Source: Apilactobacillus waqarii
GTDB lineage: Bacteria > Bacillota > Bacilli > Lactobacillales > Lactobacillaceae
Length of the DNA stretch: 64,000 nucleotides
Direction of reading: 5' to 3'
Assembly: GCF_019061205.1 (NCBI RefSeq)
Contig: NZ_JAHQYH010000006.1
Span: 1-64,000 of the forward strand
The position numbers and the translations under genes were made by a program. The notes beneath the pieces are model-generated. The model was given only the letters and a program-made list of their open reading frames with translations. It was not told the origin of the DNA and made no database searches. Shown here one piece after another: positions 17,426 through 25,387 of this stretch. Within the stretch, counting starts at the first letter, position 1; each line of letters starts with the position of its first letter.

Positions 17426-17464
17426 AAAAGAGTCCCAAAACTTCATGTTTTGGGACTCTTTTTA
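17424..17464. terminator. Bidirectional terminator
   Basis: Stem AGAGTCCCAAAAC/GTTTTGGGACTCT with T-run. Confidence 0.88.
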
Positions 17465-17481
17465 GTTTAACAATAATAGCA

Positions 17482-19074
17482 TTAAGCTTCCTTAACTGTA
17501 TTATGATTGCGTTTCTTATTCTTACCAACGTATTGAACAGCTTTTAGTTCACGAATGGTGGTAACCTTAATCTTACCTGGATAAGTCAATTCATCTTGAA
17601 TTTGATCCTTAACGTGCTTAGTCAATAACTTACTGTTATCATCATTTAGCATTTCAGGATTTACAATAATTCTGATTTCACGTCCAGCTTGGATTGCATA
17701 ACTATCACGAACACCCTTGTGTTGGTTAGCAATGTTTTCTAGGTTACGTAAACGACTGACGTATTCTTCAATTGATTCACTTCTAGCTCCCGGACGAGCA
17801 CCGGAAATGGCGTCGGCAGTGGCAACTAGAATGGCGATTGGGTCAGTTGGTTCAACGTCACCGTGGTGAGAAGCAATTGAGTTAACTACGACTTCATTTT
17901 CACCAAAGGCCTCAGTTAGTTTCACCCCTAGTTCAACGTGGGTACCACCAACTTCGTGGTCAATGGCTTTACCAATATCGTGAAGTAATCCAGCGCGCTT
18001 GGCTAATTGGGTATTCAAACCTAATTCGGCAGCCAAAGCACCGGTCAATTGAGCAGTTTCAATTGAGTGGTATAAAACGTTTTGACCATAACTAGTTCTA
18101 AACTTCAACTTACCAATAATTTTCATCAAGTCAGGATGAACACGTCCAACGTGTAATGAGTGAACGACTGTTTCACCAGTTTCACGTAAAGCCGCGTTAA
18201 CCTTTTGGGTAGTTGTATTAACCAGATACTCGATGTTGCTGTTGGTAAAGTGACGAGAAATGATTAAGCTTTCAATGGTTGTACGAGCAATTTCTCTTCT
18301 AATTGGATCATGAGTAACAATGTGAAGTAATAATGGGTAGTCTTCATCAAAGATTAAATCAGTTCCAGTTAGTGTTTGTAGTAGACGAACATGTTGTTCA
18401 TCCTTACCAATTAACTTGGATTTGATGTCGCTACTTGGCAAGGCGATGTTTCTTTCAATGTGACTTCTAGGTTCATCCCTAGGGCCTCTTTGAATGGCTT
18501 CGATTACTAAGTCATTAGCAATCTTGTTAGCGGCAACCTTGCTTTCGGACAAGTTGTACTTAACTTCGATGTCTTTTTCACGACGAAGAGCGTTTTCGGT
18601 ATGATTCAACACAGCATGACGAGCGTAGTTCTTGTCGATATGACTGATTGATTGAAGCGTCAATTCACGTTGTTGCCAAATGTCTTCGGCTTGGTGCATG
18701 ACGTCATCGATATCATCTTGGACCTTAGCTTGTTCATCGCTGCGTTCATTTAAATCATTAGTATATTTAGTTAGGCGGTTCTTCATTTGTTCCAAGTACT
18801 TTTCGTGTTGGTTCAAACGGTTTTCACGAGTGATGTTTTCTTCTTTTTGAGACTCAATTTCATCGTCAGCAATCTTTTGATATTGCATGATGTCTTCTTT
18901 GTCATCGGCAATGATTTGCTTAGCCTTGATGGCAGTCTCATCAGCGGTCTTTTGAAGATGTTGTGCAGCCTTACTTTTGGCAGCGTCAACTTGACCCTTG
19001 ATGCGCATATCACTAACCCAAAAACCTAATAAAGCACCAGCGATTAAAAATACTAATGCGGCTAGTTCAATCAA
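17482..19074 (-). CDS. rny: Ribonuclease Y
   Basis: A 530-residue membrane-bound endoribonuclease that starts mRNA decay. It has an N-terminal membrane helix (residues 2-18), a long coiled coil (about 25-170), a KH domain, and an HD domain with LLHDIGKAID and the SHHGDVEP region. All parts match the usual 510-530 residue architecture. The start is TTG with AAAGGAGG 7 nt upstream, and no better ATG exists. An 8-bp inverted repeat (TGTTATTA/TAATAACA, 19140-19166) lies in the leader region. Confidence 0.95.
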   Translation of the reverse strand: MIELAALVFLIAGALLGFWVSDMRIKGQVDAAKSKAAQHLQKTADETAIKAKQIIADDKEDIMQYQKIADDEIESQKEENITRENRLNQHEKYLEQMKNRLTKYTNDLNERSDEQAKVQDDIDDVMHQAEDIWQQRELTLQSISHIDKNYARHAVLNHTENALRREKDIEVKYNLSESKVAANKIANDLVIEAIQRGPRDEPRSHIERNIALPSSDIKSKLIGKDEQHVRLLQTLTGTDLIFDEDYPLLLHIVTHDPIRREIARTTIESLIISRHFTNSNIEYLVNTTTQKVNAALRETGETVVHSLHVGRVHPDLMKIIGKLKFRTSYGQNVLYHSIETAQLTGALAAELGLNTQLAKRAGLLHDIGKAIDHEVGGTHVELGVKLTEAFGENEVVVNSIASHHGDVEPTDPIAILVATADAISGARPGARSESIEEYVSRLRNLENIANQHKGVRDSYAIQAGREIRIIVNPEMLNDDNSKLLTKHVKDQIQDELTYPGKIKVTTIRELKAVQYVGKNKKRNHNTVKEA

Positions 19075-19139
19075 AAAGCGTCCTCCTTTCTGATTTTTTA
19101 GTTATTTTTTTAACGAATATTAAACGTATTGTTTGATGG

Positions 19140-19166
19140 TGTTATTACACACTATCTATAATAACA
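19140..19166. repeat. Inverted repeat upstream of rny
   Basis: Perfect 8-bp arms with an 11-bp spacer, 66 bp upstream of the start codon. Possible operator or leader hairpin. Confidence 0.35.
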
Positions 19167-19208
19167 TTTAACCCCCTATTTGATACACTGAAAGTTTTTA
19201 AAATTACG

Positions 19209-19239
19209 AAAAAGGCGCTAGATTCAACATCTAACGCCC
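19209..19239 (-). terminator. Terminator of the alpha/beta hydrolase gene
   Basis: Stem GGCGTTAGAT/ATCTAGCGCC with T-run on the minus strand. Confidence 0.85.
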
Positions 19240-19245
19240 TTAATA

Positions 19246-20199
19246 TTATTTAAAATATTTGTTCAAAAATCCCTTAATTGTATCAACATACAACTTTGGA
19301 TTAGTTTCATATGAAGCTGCATGGGCTGCATTTTTAACAACTAGTAGTTGTTTTGGTCCCTTACTAGCCTTGTATAGTGGGTAAACCATGCGAGTTGGTA
19401 CAAACTCATCGTCAGCTCCATGGATGAATAGCATTGGACGATGGTTCTTCTTCACTTGATTTAGTGACGAAGCTTCGTACATGCTGTATCCGGCTCTAAT
19501 GTGGGTAATTCCACTTAGAATTGGAACCAACGGCCAACGTGGAAATGCTGGCATGTGGTAAAGTTGACCGGCTTCATAGTTAATTTCATCAGAAACACTG
19601 GTGTAACCACAGTCTTCAATAAATGCCTTAACTTGGTGTGGAACGTCTTTTTCACCTGATACCATCATGGTAGTAGCTCCCCCCATGCTGACACCAAACA
19701 TCACAATCTCTGTCTTTGGTCCTTGGTACTTGATGACTTTTTTCATCCATTTAATGTAATCTAAACGATCAGGCCAACCGTAACCAACGTAGTTACCCTC
19801 ACTTTGGCCTTGGCCTCTATCATCGGGAGTTAAAACGTTGTAACCCATTTGATGGAAGATGTAGGCATAAGGAGCCATCTTTTCCTTACTTCCCATGTAA
19901 CCGTGAGCAATGACTACGGTCTTGTTGGTCTTCTTATCGGCTGGAATGTAGTTAGCTACCAGCTTTAAGTTACCGGTCGCAGACTTTTGGGTCCAGTGAA
20001 TCTTTTTGACGTTGTAGTACCACTTGGTACCCGCATATAGTGGTGAATTCTTCTTAATTTTATCGTTACTTAAAAATGTCTTGTGTGAAGGAACCACGGC
20101 GACGTTGTAGAAGTACATCCCCGCACTCACAAAACCAACGACCGTTAATACGATTAAAGTAATCACGGTCGCTAATAAAATTTTGGTTTTCTTTTTCAA
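19246..20199 (-). CDS. Membrane-anchored alpha/beta hydrolase
   Basis: About 317 residues. It has an N-terminal basic stretch and membrane helix, then a serine hydrolase fold with AHGYMGSK (oxyanion), DDRGQGQSEG, nucleophile elbow GVSMGGA, acid in GADDEFVP and His in NAAHAAS. This is the family of extracellular or membrane-facing esterases/peptidase-like hydrolases annotated as alpha/beta fold proteins. The start is TTG 20197-20199, because TGGAGAG lies 9 nt upstream; the ATG five codons earlier contains the SD itself. Substrate unknown. Confidence 0.88.
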   Translation of the reverse strand: MKKKTKILLATVITLIVLTVVGFVSAGMYFYNVAVVPSHKTFLSNDKIKKNSPLYAGTKWYYNVKKIHWTQKSATGNLKLVANYIPADKKTNKTVVIAHGYMGSKEKMAPYAYIFHQMGYNVLTPDDRGQGQSEGNYVGYGWPDRLDYIKWMKKVIKYQGPKTEIVMFGVSMGGATTMMVSGEKDVPHQVKAFIEDCGYTSVSDEINYEAGQLYHMPAFPRWPLVPILSGITHIRAGYSMYEASSLNQVKKNHRPMLFIHGADDEFVPTRMVYPLYKASKGPKQLLVVKNAAHAASYETNPKLYVDTIKGFLNKYFK

Positions 20200-20315
20200 G
20201 ATAGTGCTCTCCATTTCAGTATTTAATAATTCGAGTATAGAGTTTAAATAAATAAAAAGCAACTACCCGCCAATTTGACGCATTTTCGGTTATAATATGC
20301 GTAGAGGTGTTGTAA

Positions 20316-20747
20316 ATGTTTCCGATTCGATTAAGAGCTCTTCGTAAAGGGCAACATATCAGTATGAACCAACTTGCAAACAATCTAAACGAAAGATTTC
20401 CAGAAGATGAACACAAAAATACCCCATCACAAATTGGTAATTGGGAACGCGGGATTCGTTCACCTTCCTATGTCGAAATCAAAAAACTGGCATTGTACTT
20501 CAACGTCAGCATGGATTATTTGACAGGAAGAACTTCTGTTGAACATTTTAATCTAGGTAGCGTCTTGATGGAAAAAAATGAACTAACCTTTGGTAACCAC
20601 ACTTTGGATCAACAAGATCGATACGAAGTATATCAACTTATCAATGGTTATCTTCATGGCAAGGACAGTCAATACTTAGAAGACGGTGAACAACCAGAAG
20701 CATACCAAGAAGAACTTAATTTAAATTTTGATGATTATAAAATGTAA
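20316..20747 (+). CDS. XRE-family helix-turn-helix regulator
   Basis: A 143-residue protein. An N-terminal HTH (LRALRKGQHISMNQLANNLN, SQIGNWERGIRSPS) is followed by a short C-terminal region without a known domain. It is divergent from the alpha/beta hydrolase with a 116-bp shared promoter region, so local control of that hydrolase is possible but unproven. SD AGAGG precedes the ATG. Confidence 0.85.
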   Translation: MFPIRLRALRKGQHISMNQLANNLNERFPEDEHKNTPSQIGNWERGIRSPSYVEIKKLALYFNVSMDYLTGRTSVEHFNLGSVLMEKNELTFGNHTLDQQDRYEVYQLINGYLHGKDSQYLEDGEQPEAYQEELNLNFDDYKM

Positions 20748-20777
20748 AAAACTCCAGAATATTTTCTGGAGTTTTTT
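20748..20777. terminator. Bidirectional terminator
   Basis: Stem AACTCCAGAA/TTCTGGAGTT with A and T flanks. Confidence 0.85.
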
Positions 20778-20797
20778 GTATCTATTATTTATGAGAG

Positions 20798-22126
20798 TTA
20801 ATCTTTTGGTAGATTTGGATTGTCTAAGTGGTTAATTTGCCCCTTAAACTCGTCTGCGTTAACTTCGATATCCTTGCTGTGATCCTTGCCAGTTTCACCA
20901 TATGAAACCATGTAATCGGCAGCTTCACCATGTTCTACGATATCTAGTCCAGCCTTTTCTTCTTCTTCAGTTACACGCATTGGCATTACTAGTTTTAGTA
21001 GTGAAATAATAATGGCACAAGCAACTGCAACGAAGATGACTGTTACTAATGTAGCGATGATTTGAGTTAGGAATAACTTGAAACCACCCCCATATAATAG
21101 ACCGTTATCTACAACTGAGCTGTTTACTGTCTTTGTAGCCAATAAACCAGTCATGATACTTCCGACCATTCCTGATACACCATGACAACCAAAGGCATCT
21201 AGTGTGTCATCGGCACCAACCTTGGCCTTTAGGACATTTACGTAGAAGTAACTTACTAGCGTAGCAACGATACCGATTACAAAAGCACCGGCAATAGTTA
21301 CGAAACCAGCTGCTGGTGTGATACCAACAAGTCCACAAAGTGTACCAGTACAGATACCACCTAATTGTGGCTTACCAACGAAGTGCATGTCTAATAGCAT
21401 CCATACCATCATTGAAGTTGCGGCAGCAACAGTTGATGTCATGGTAGCTTGCATTGCAACATTGTTCACACCTAGAGCTGATCCGGCGTTGAAACCATAC
21501 CAACCAATCCAAAGAATGGTAGTACCTAGTAATACCCATGAAAGGTTGTAGTGCTTAGTTTCTTTACCGAAGTTTAGACGCTTACCTAAGTAAATTGATA
21601 ATACCAACGCAGTAACCCCTGCATTAATATGTACGACAGTTCCACCAGCAAAGTCTAAAGTACCTAGCTTTGCTAAGAATCCAGTTGGTGTCCATACCAT
21701 GTGTACCATTGGGTAGTAAATGATAATGGACCATAGGATTACAAACCATAATAAGAACTTGAAACGAATACGACCAACAATCGCACCAACGAATAGCGCT
21801 GGTGTAATAACCGCAAACATCATTTCAAAGATTGAGTAAATGCTTACTGGAATCTTAGTTGGCGTTAGTGATGTAAGATCAATTCCATTCATAAATGGAT
21901 GAGCTAGATTTCCAATAAATCCGCCTAAATCACCTGAGAATGATAGGCTGTAACCAAAAGCCACCCAAAGAATAACTGCTAGTCCAGTCATAATGAAAAC
22001 TGACATGGTAGTGTTAACAACGTTTTTCTTTGAAACTAGTCCCCCATAGAAGAATGCTAGACCTGGTGTCATAAACAGAACTAAAATACTTGAAATAAAA
22101 ACAAATCCCGTACTTGCTAAATCCAT
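20798..22126 (-). CDS. amtB: Ammonium transporter (Amt family)
   Basis: A 442-residue protein with about 11 membrane helices and the conserved FFYGGLV, AGGTVVHINAG (pore His) and DDTLDAFGCHGVSGMVG (second His) motifs of Amt channels. The cytosolic C-terminal tail is longer than the minimum and acidic. No glnK gene is adjacent, which is unusual. A GlnR/TnrA-like box lies directly after the -10, so repression under nitrogen excess is likely. Confidence 0.94.
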   Translation of the reverse strand: MDLASTGFVFISSILVLFMTPGLAFFYGGLVSKKNVVNTTMSVFIMTGLAVILWVAFGYSLSFSGDLGGFIGNLAHPFMNGIDLTSLTPTKIPVSIYSIFEMMFAVITPALFVGAIVGRIRFKFLLWFVILWSIIIYYPMVHMVWTPTGFLAKLGTLDFAGGTVVHINAGVTALVLSIYLGKRLNFGKETKHYNLSWVLLGTTILWIGWYGFNAGSALGVNNVAMQATMTSTVAAATSMMVWMLLDMHFVGKPQLGGICTGTLCGLVGITPAAGFVTIAGAFVIGIVATLVSYFYVNVLKAKVGADDTLDAFGCHGVSGMVGSIMTGLLATKTVNSSVVDNGLLYGGGFKLFLTQIIATLVTVIFVAVACAIIISLLKLVMPMRVTEEEEKAGLDIVEHGEAADYMVSYGETGKDHSKDIEVNADEFKGQINHLDNPNLPKD

Positions 22127-22152
22127 CGATATCTACCTTCATTTCCTTATAA

Positions 22153-22176
22153 TGTTATATCATGTAACATATTATA
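22153..22176 (-). promoter_or_regulatory. GlnR-like box overlapping the amtB start site
   Basis: TGTTA-N7-TAACA at 22153-22169 matches TGTNA-N7-TNACA exactly. It directly follows TATAAT (22171-22176 on the minus strand), a position suited to repression. Confidence 0.7.
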
Positions 22177-22247
22177 GCATTAAAATTAAATAAGTACAGG
22201 GTTAATTGTCTTTAATTTGAATTCAAATCCAAAATAACGGCATATTA

Positions 22248-22264
22248 TGTTACATGATATAACA
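22248..22264. promoter_or_regulatory. Second GlnR-like box between amtB and the methyltransferase-like gene
   Basis: TGTTA-N7-TAACA, the inverted copy of the box at 22153-22169 over about 20 bp. It ends 13 bp before the -35 of the divergent gene (TTGCAT 22278-22283, 17 bp, TAAAAT 22301-22306), so it could act on both genes. Confidence 0.65.
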
Positions 22265-22336
22265 TAATACCCACTTTTTGCATTCATATCGGTTTTCCCA
22301 TAAAATAATAATTAACCATCTCAAGGGAGTTAGACA

Positions 22337-23179
22337 ATGGATAAAAAGAAACTACTCAAGAAAATGAAGAAAAATAAAAAAATCACCCGTAAACCTTCAT
22401 ACATCGAAAGAATGAAGAAGTACTATGACCTATTCAGTGATTTTTCTGATATTAAATATTTAATCAATAACGTTTTAGAAGCGGACCGTTTATTGCAACA
22501 AAACCAATTACCACAGGACTTACCAGTATTATTATTACCTGACGATATTCAAGACACCATCCTCTCCTACGTGAACGAAAAATACCCAATGGGCGATCCT
22601 AAGGGAGATGCCGTCTGGAATCAATTTGTCGATCAATTACCTAAACTAGATCAAGACCTGCGCGAATTCCGTGATTATCTCGAAGAACAATACGGTATGT
22701 GGGCATACATCTCCGCCCCATTTACCAATGATATCGCCAAGTTCTTAAAGGGTAAAAAGGCGCTTGAAGTAATGGCCGGAAATGGATACATCTCAAAGGG
22801 ATTACGTGAAAACGGCGCTGATGTTATTTGTACCGACAACCTGGCATGGAAAAAGGAAAATGAAACCGGAAAGCATTTAGTTACCGATGTTGAATCCTTA
22901 GACGCAATCGATGCATTCAATAAGTACAAGAACGACATCGACTACATCATCATGTGCTGGTCACCTGATGGTGTCGATATTGACTGGAAGTTACTATCAG
23001 CCATCCGTGAATCTAGCAAGGACATTCCACTAATCATCATTGGTGAAAAGTACGGTGCCACCGATTCTAAGCAATTCTGGGACAACGCTGAATTCATCGA
23101 AAACGATGATGTTAAGAACTTAAACCGTCACCACAAACCATTTGATTTAATTGAAGATGAACTATACTTAGTTAAATAA
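22337..23179 (+). CDS. SAM-dependent methyltransferase-like protein
   Basis: A 280-residue protein. A basic N-terminus precedes a helical region (about 20-125) and a Rossmann-type domain with motif I KALEVMAGNGYISKGL and the acidic D of ICTDNLAW, as in class I methyltransferases. No target-specific motif is visible, and the family is best called uncharacterised methyltransferase-like. A shared GlnR-like box upstream suggests it may respond to nitrogen status. Confidence 0.75.
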   Translation: MDKKKLLKKMKKNKKITRKPSYIERMKKYYDLFSDFSDIKYLINNVLEADRLLQQNQLPQDLPVLLLPDDIQDTILSYVNEKYPMGDPKGDAVWNQFVDQLPKLDQDLREFRDYLEEQYGMWAYISAPFTNDIAKFLKGKKALEVMAGNGYISKGLRENGADVICTDNLAWKKENETGKHLVTDVESLDAIDAFNKYKNDIDYIIMCWSPDGVDIDWKLLSAIRESSKDIPLIIIGEKYGATDSKQFWDNAEFIENDDVKNLNRHHKPFDLIEDELYLVK

Positions 23180-23368
23180 AAAAAGAGCGTAACTTCAAAT
23201 GAAGTTACGCTCTTTTTGGCATCTACTAAGTAGACGGATAAGTGGTGTTCACATCACCAACATATCAGACACGCGAATTACGTCCGCATAATGTGTCCCC
23301 TTCGAAAATATCGCTTAATCACATCTTGTGAATACAACCATAGTTGCGCGATCTTCTCGACTCATCGC
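23176..23368 (-). ncRNA. Probable small structured RNA with own promoter and terminator
   Basis: On the minus strand there is an extended -10 (TGTTATACT, TATACT at 23376-23381). About 185 nt with no ORF follow, then a strong hairpin (AGAGCGTAACTTC/GAAGTTACGCTCT) and T-run. Inside are stems GTTGCG/CGCAAC, GACAC/GTGTC around TTATG-CGGA-CGTAA, and a long-range pairing of GGTTG..TTCAC with GTGAACACC, giving a rod-like shape. Size and shape would suit 6S-type RNA, but I cannot confirm the family. No gene lies downstream for it to regulate in cis. Confidence 0.5.
23180..23217. terminator. Bidirectional terminator shared by the methyltransferase-like gene and the small RNA
   Basis: 13-bp stem AGAGCGTAACTTC/GAAGTTACGCTCT with A and T flanks. 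Confidence 0.88.
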
Positions 23369-23401
23369 AACAAGTAGTATAACACATAAGAGTAATTTAG
23401 A

Positions 23402-23935
23402 CTATTTTTTCTTAGTAGTCTTTTTAGTAGTTTTCTTCTTAGCAGCTGGATTTTTCTTATCTGTCTGTTCAGCAGCTTCTTGTTCAATCTTTTGGTTTTC
23501 TTCGATTGCAGCAAGTTGGTCATTTGCCCACGCACCTAATTTAGCGCTTAAATCAGTGTTCACCGCAAAGTCGTCTTGTGATGATAATTCATCAATACGC
23601 ATTTTTGAACGGTTCACATCAGGTGATTCTACGAACATGTAGACGTTTAGTGGGCAGTTAGTTTCGTCACTCATCATCTTTGAGATATTCTTGATGTATC
23701 TGTATGGTAAGTTCACGATGTTGTTTTGTAGGTAAAAACTAATGTCTTCGCCCTTCACTTGTAGTAAAGCAGAAGCCAAACGACCGCTGTTTACTTGTTC
23801 TTCTATGAATTCCATCACTGGTTGAAACGCCTTGGCAGTATCCTTTTTTAGGTCTGCCAAAGATACTTCAGCTGAGTATGTTTCAAAGCTTTCAGCAGTT
23901 ACATCATCGATAAATTTTTGTGCATCCATTTCCAT
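23402..23935 (-). CDS. Hypothetical protein with lysine-rich tail, 177 residues
   Basis: I do not recognise a family. It is an acidic globular N-terminal part (about 1-145) with a long predicted helix around LGAWANDQLAAIEENQKIEQ, then a tail of Lys/Thr/Ala (AAKKKTTKKTTKKK). No signal peptide or membrane segment. Such basic tails often bind nucleic acid or acidic polymers. It lies 18 bp downstream of a small membrane protein gene, probably co-transcribed. No terminator follows; the small RNA promoter -35 overlaps its stop. Confidence 0.75.
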   Translation of the reverse strand: MEMDAQKFIDDVTAESFETYSAEVSLADLKKDTAKAFQPVMEFIEEQVNSGRLASALLQVKGEDISFYLQNNIVNLPYRYIKNISKMMSDETNCPLNVYMFVESPDVNRSKMRIDELSSQDDFAVNTDLSAKLGAWANDQLAAIEENQKIEQEAAEQTDKKNPAAKKKTTKKTTKKK

Positions 23936-23953
23936 ATTATTAAAACACCTATC

Positions 23954-24334
23954 TTATTTTTTTACGTTCTTTTTCACGATTCTTACGTAGTCGCTTTTAA
24001 TTTGTTTTGCGGCGATTCGATACCACAATAAGTTCACAATAATTCCTAGTACCGCAAATACAACTGCCAGTACTGAAACACCACTATGGCTTTGGGTCGC
24101 AAAGATAAATACAATTCTAATCATTGCTAAAGTATAGATACCCACAACGAATAATAGGAAGTGATAAGCTAGACGCCACTTAAGTAAACCACCTATAATT
24201 AGAAGTAGATATAATACTGTGGCAACGATAATTGTCTTGATTAGATCTTGGGCATTTTCGCCCATTAAAAAATCACATATAATAAACATTACTAGTGATA
24301 AGAGACTCCAAAGGCTGATAATCTTTTTATCCAT
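23954..24334 (-). CDS. Small integral membrane protein, 126 residues
   Basis: Four hydrophobic segments and a basic C-terminus (VKKNVKK), function not recognised. SD GGAGGG precedes the ATG. First gene of a probable two-gene unit with the Lys-tailed protein. Confidence 0.75.
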   Translation of the reverse strand: MDKKIISLWSLLSLVMFIICDFLMGENAQDLIKTIIVATVLYLLLIIGGLLKWRLAYHFLLFVVGIYTLAMIRIVFIFATQSHSGVSVLAVVFAVLGIIVNLLWYRIAAKQIKSDYVRIVKKNVKK

Positions 24335-24420
24335 AATGCCCTCCGGTTTAAAATTACTATTTACACCTTATCACAACTCGACTAAATATAGTAACACATT
24401 TGACTAAAAGAGGTGAAAAA

Positions 24421-25311
24421 ATGCAAAAATGGGAATATAAACTAACCGTTTCAAGCAGTAAAGAGGAAATATCTTTGCGAGAATACCTACAGAAGCAATT
24501 ATTAATCCCTAAGCACCTCATCTTTGCCTTGAGGACCAATGAACGTGTCTTGGTCAACAACAAGTATCTACCCATGAATTTCGCGATTAAAAACGGCGAT
24601 GAAATCCACCTCACATTTGTTGAAGACGATTTCTCGCTACCGGTACAGAACCTAATCCCGGATAATTCAATCAAACCGGAAATCTTATATGAAGATGCAG
24701 ATTTATTGGTGGTCAATAAACCCCGTGGTTTCAAAACCCATCCTAATCAACCCGGTGAAACCAACACACTATTAAACTTCTGCGAGTCCTACCTAAACCA
24801 AACCAATCAACATGCATTTATGATTCATCGCTTGGATCAATTCACGTCAGGAGCTATCATCGTCGGTAAGAATCCTGCTGTCGTCCCTATCTTAGTTCGT
24901 CTAATCAAGGATAAGATTATTCATCGAAACTACCTGGCATGGACAGATGGCATCATCACTCCACCCACTGGAACAATTGATAAACCAATTGGTTTTGACC
25001 CAGACGATAAACGCAAACGAAAAATTGATGGTATCAAACCACTTCAAGCTAAAACCGACTACATGGTGCAATCTACCACTGACAACCAATCTTTGGTCGA
25101 ATTATCGCTGCATACTGGGCGCACCCATCAACTTAGGGTCCATTTAGCATCCATTGGCCACCCAATTGTGGGCGACCCTTTGTATAACCCTAATTCAGAC
25201 AATGATGATATGCTACTTCATTCCTGGAAGTTAACGCTAATTAGACCTTATTATATGGATCAAATCGAGATTAAGTCGCCACTTCCCGATTCGTTTAGAA
25301 AATTTATGTAA
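24421..25311 (+). CDS. RluA-family pseudouridine synthase
   Basis: A 296-residue enzyme that isomerises uridine in rRNA or tRNA. It has an S4-like N-terminal region (SLREYLQKQLLIPKHL..., about 18-75) and the catalytic domain with HRLDQFTSG (catalytic Asp) and GRTHQLRVHL. ATG 24421 is chosen for its GAGG SD; the frame upstream to 24400 lacks one. Target site cannot be assigned. Confidence 0.92.
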   Translation: MQKWEYKLTVSSSKEEISLREYLQKQLLIPKHLIFALRTNERVLVNNKYLPMNFAIKNGDEIHLTFVEDDFSLPVQNLIPDNSIKPEILYEDADLLVVNKPRGFKTHPNQPGETNTLLNFCESYLNQTNQHAFMIHRLDQFTSGAIIVGKNPAVVPILVRLIKDKIIHRNYLAWTDGIITPPTGTIDKPIGFDPDDKRKRKIDGIKPLQAKTDYMVQSTTDNQSLVELSLHTGRTHQLRVHLASIGHPIVGDPLYNPNSDNDDMLLHSWKLTLIRPYYMDQIEIKSPLPDSFRKFM

Positions 25312-25316
25312 ACAAA

Positions 25317-25346
25317 AAGAACCGTGTCAAAAGATACGGTTCTTTT
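25317..25346. terminator. Bidirectional terminator
   Basis: Stem AAGAACCGT/ACGGTTCTT, with T-run. It closes the pseudouridine synthase gene and, from the other side, xfp. Confidence 0.8.
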
Positions 25347-25387
25347 CTTTATGGTTTGACCATAAGTAAATCAGATAAATTATCTAA

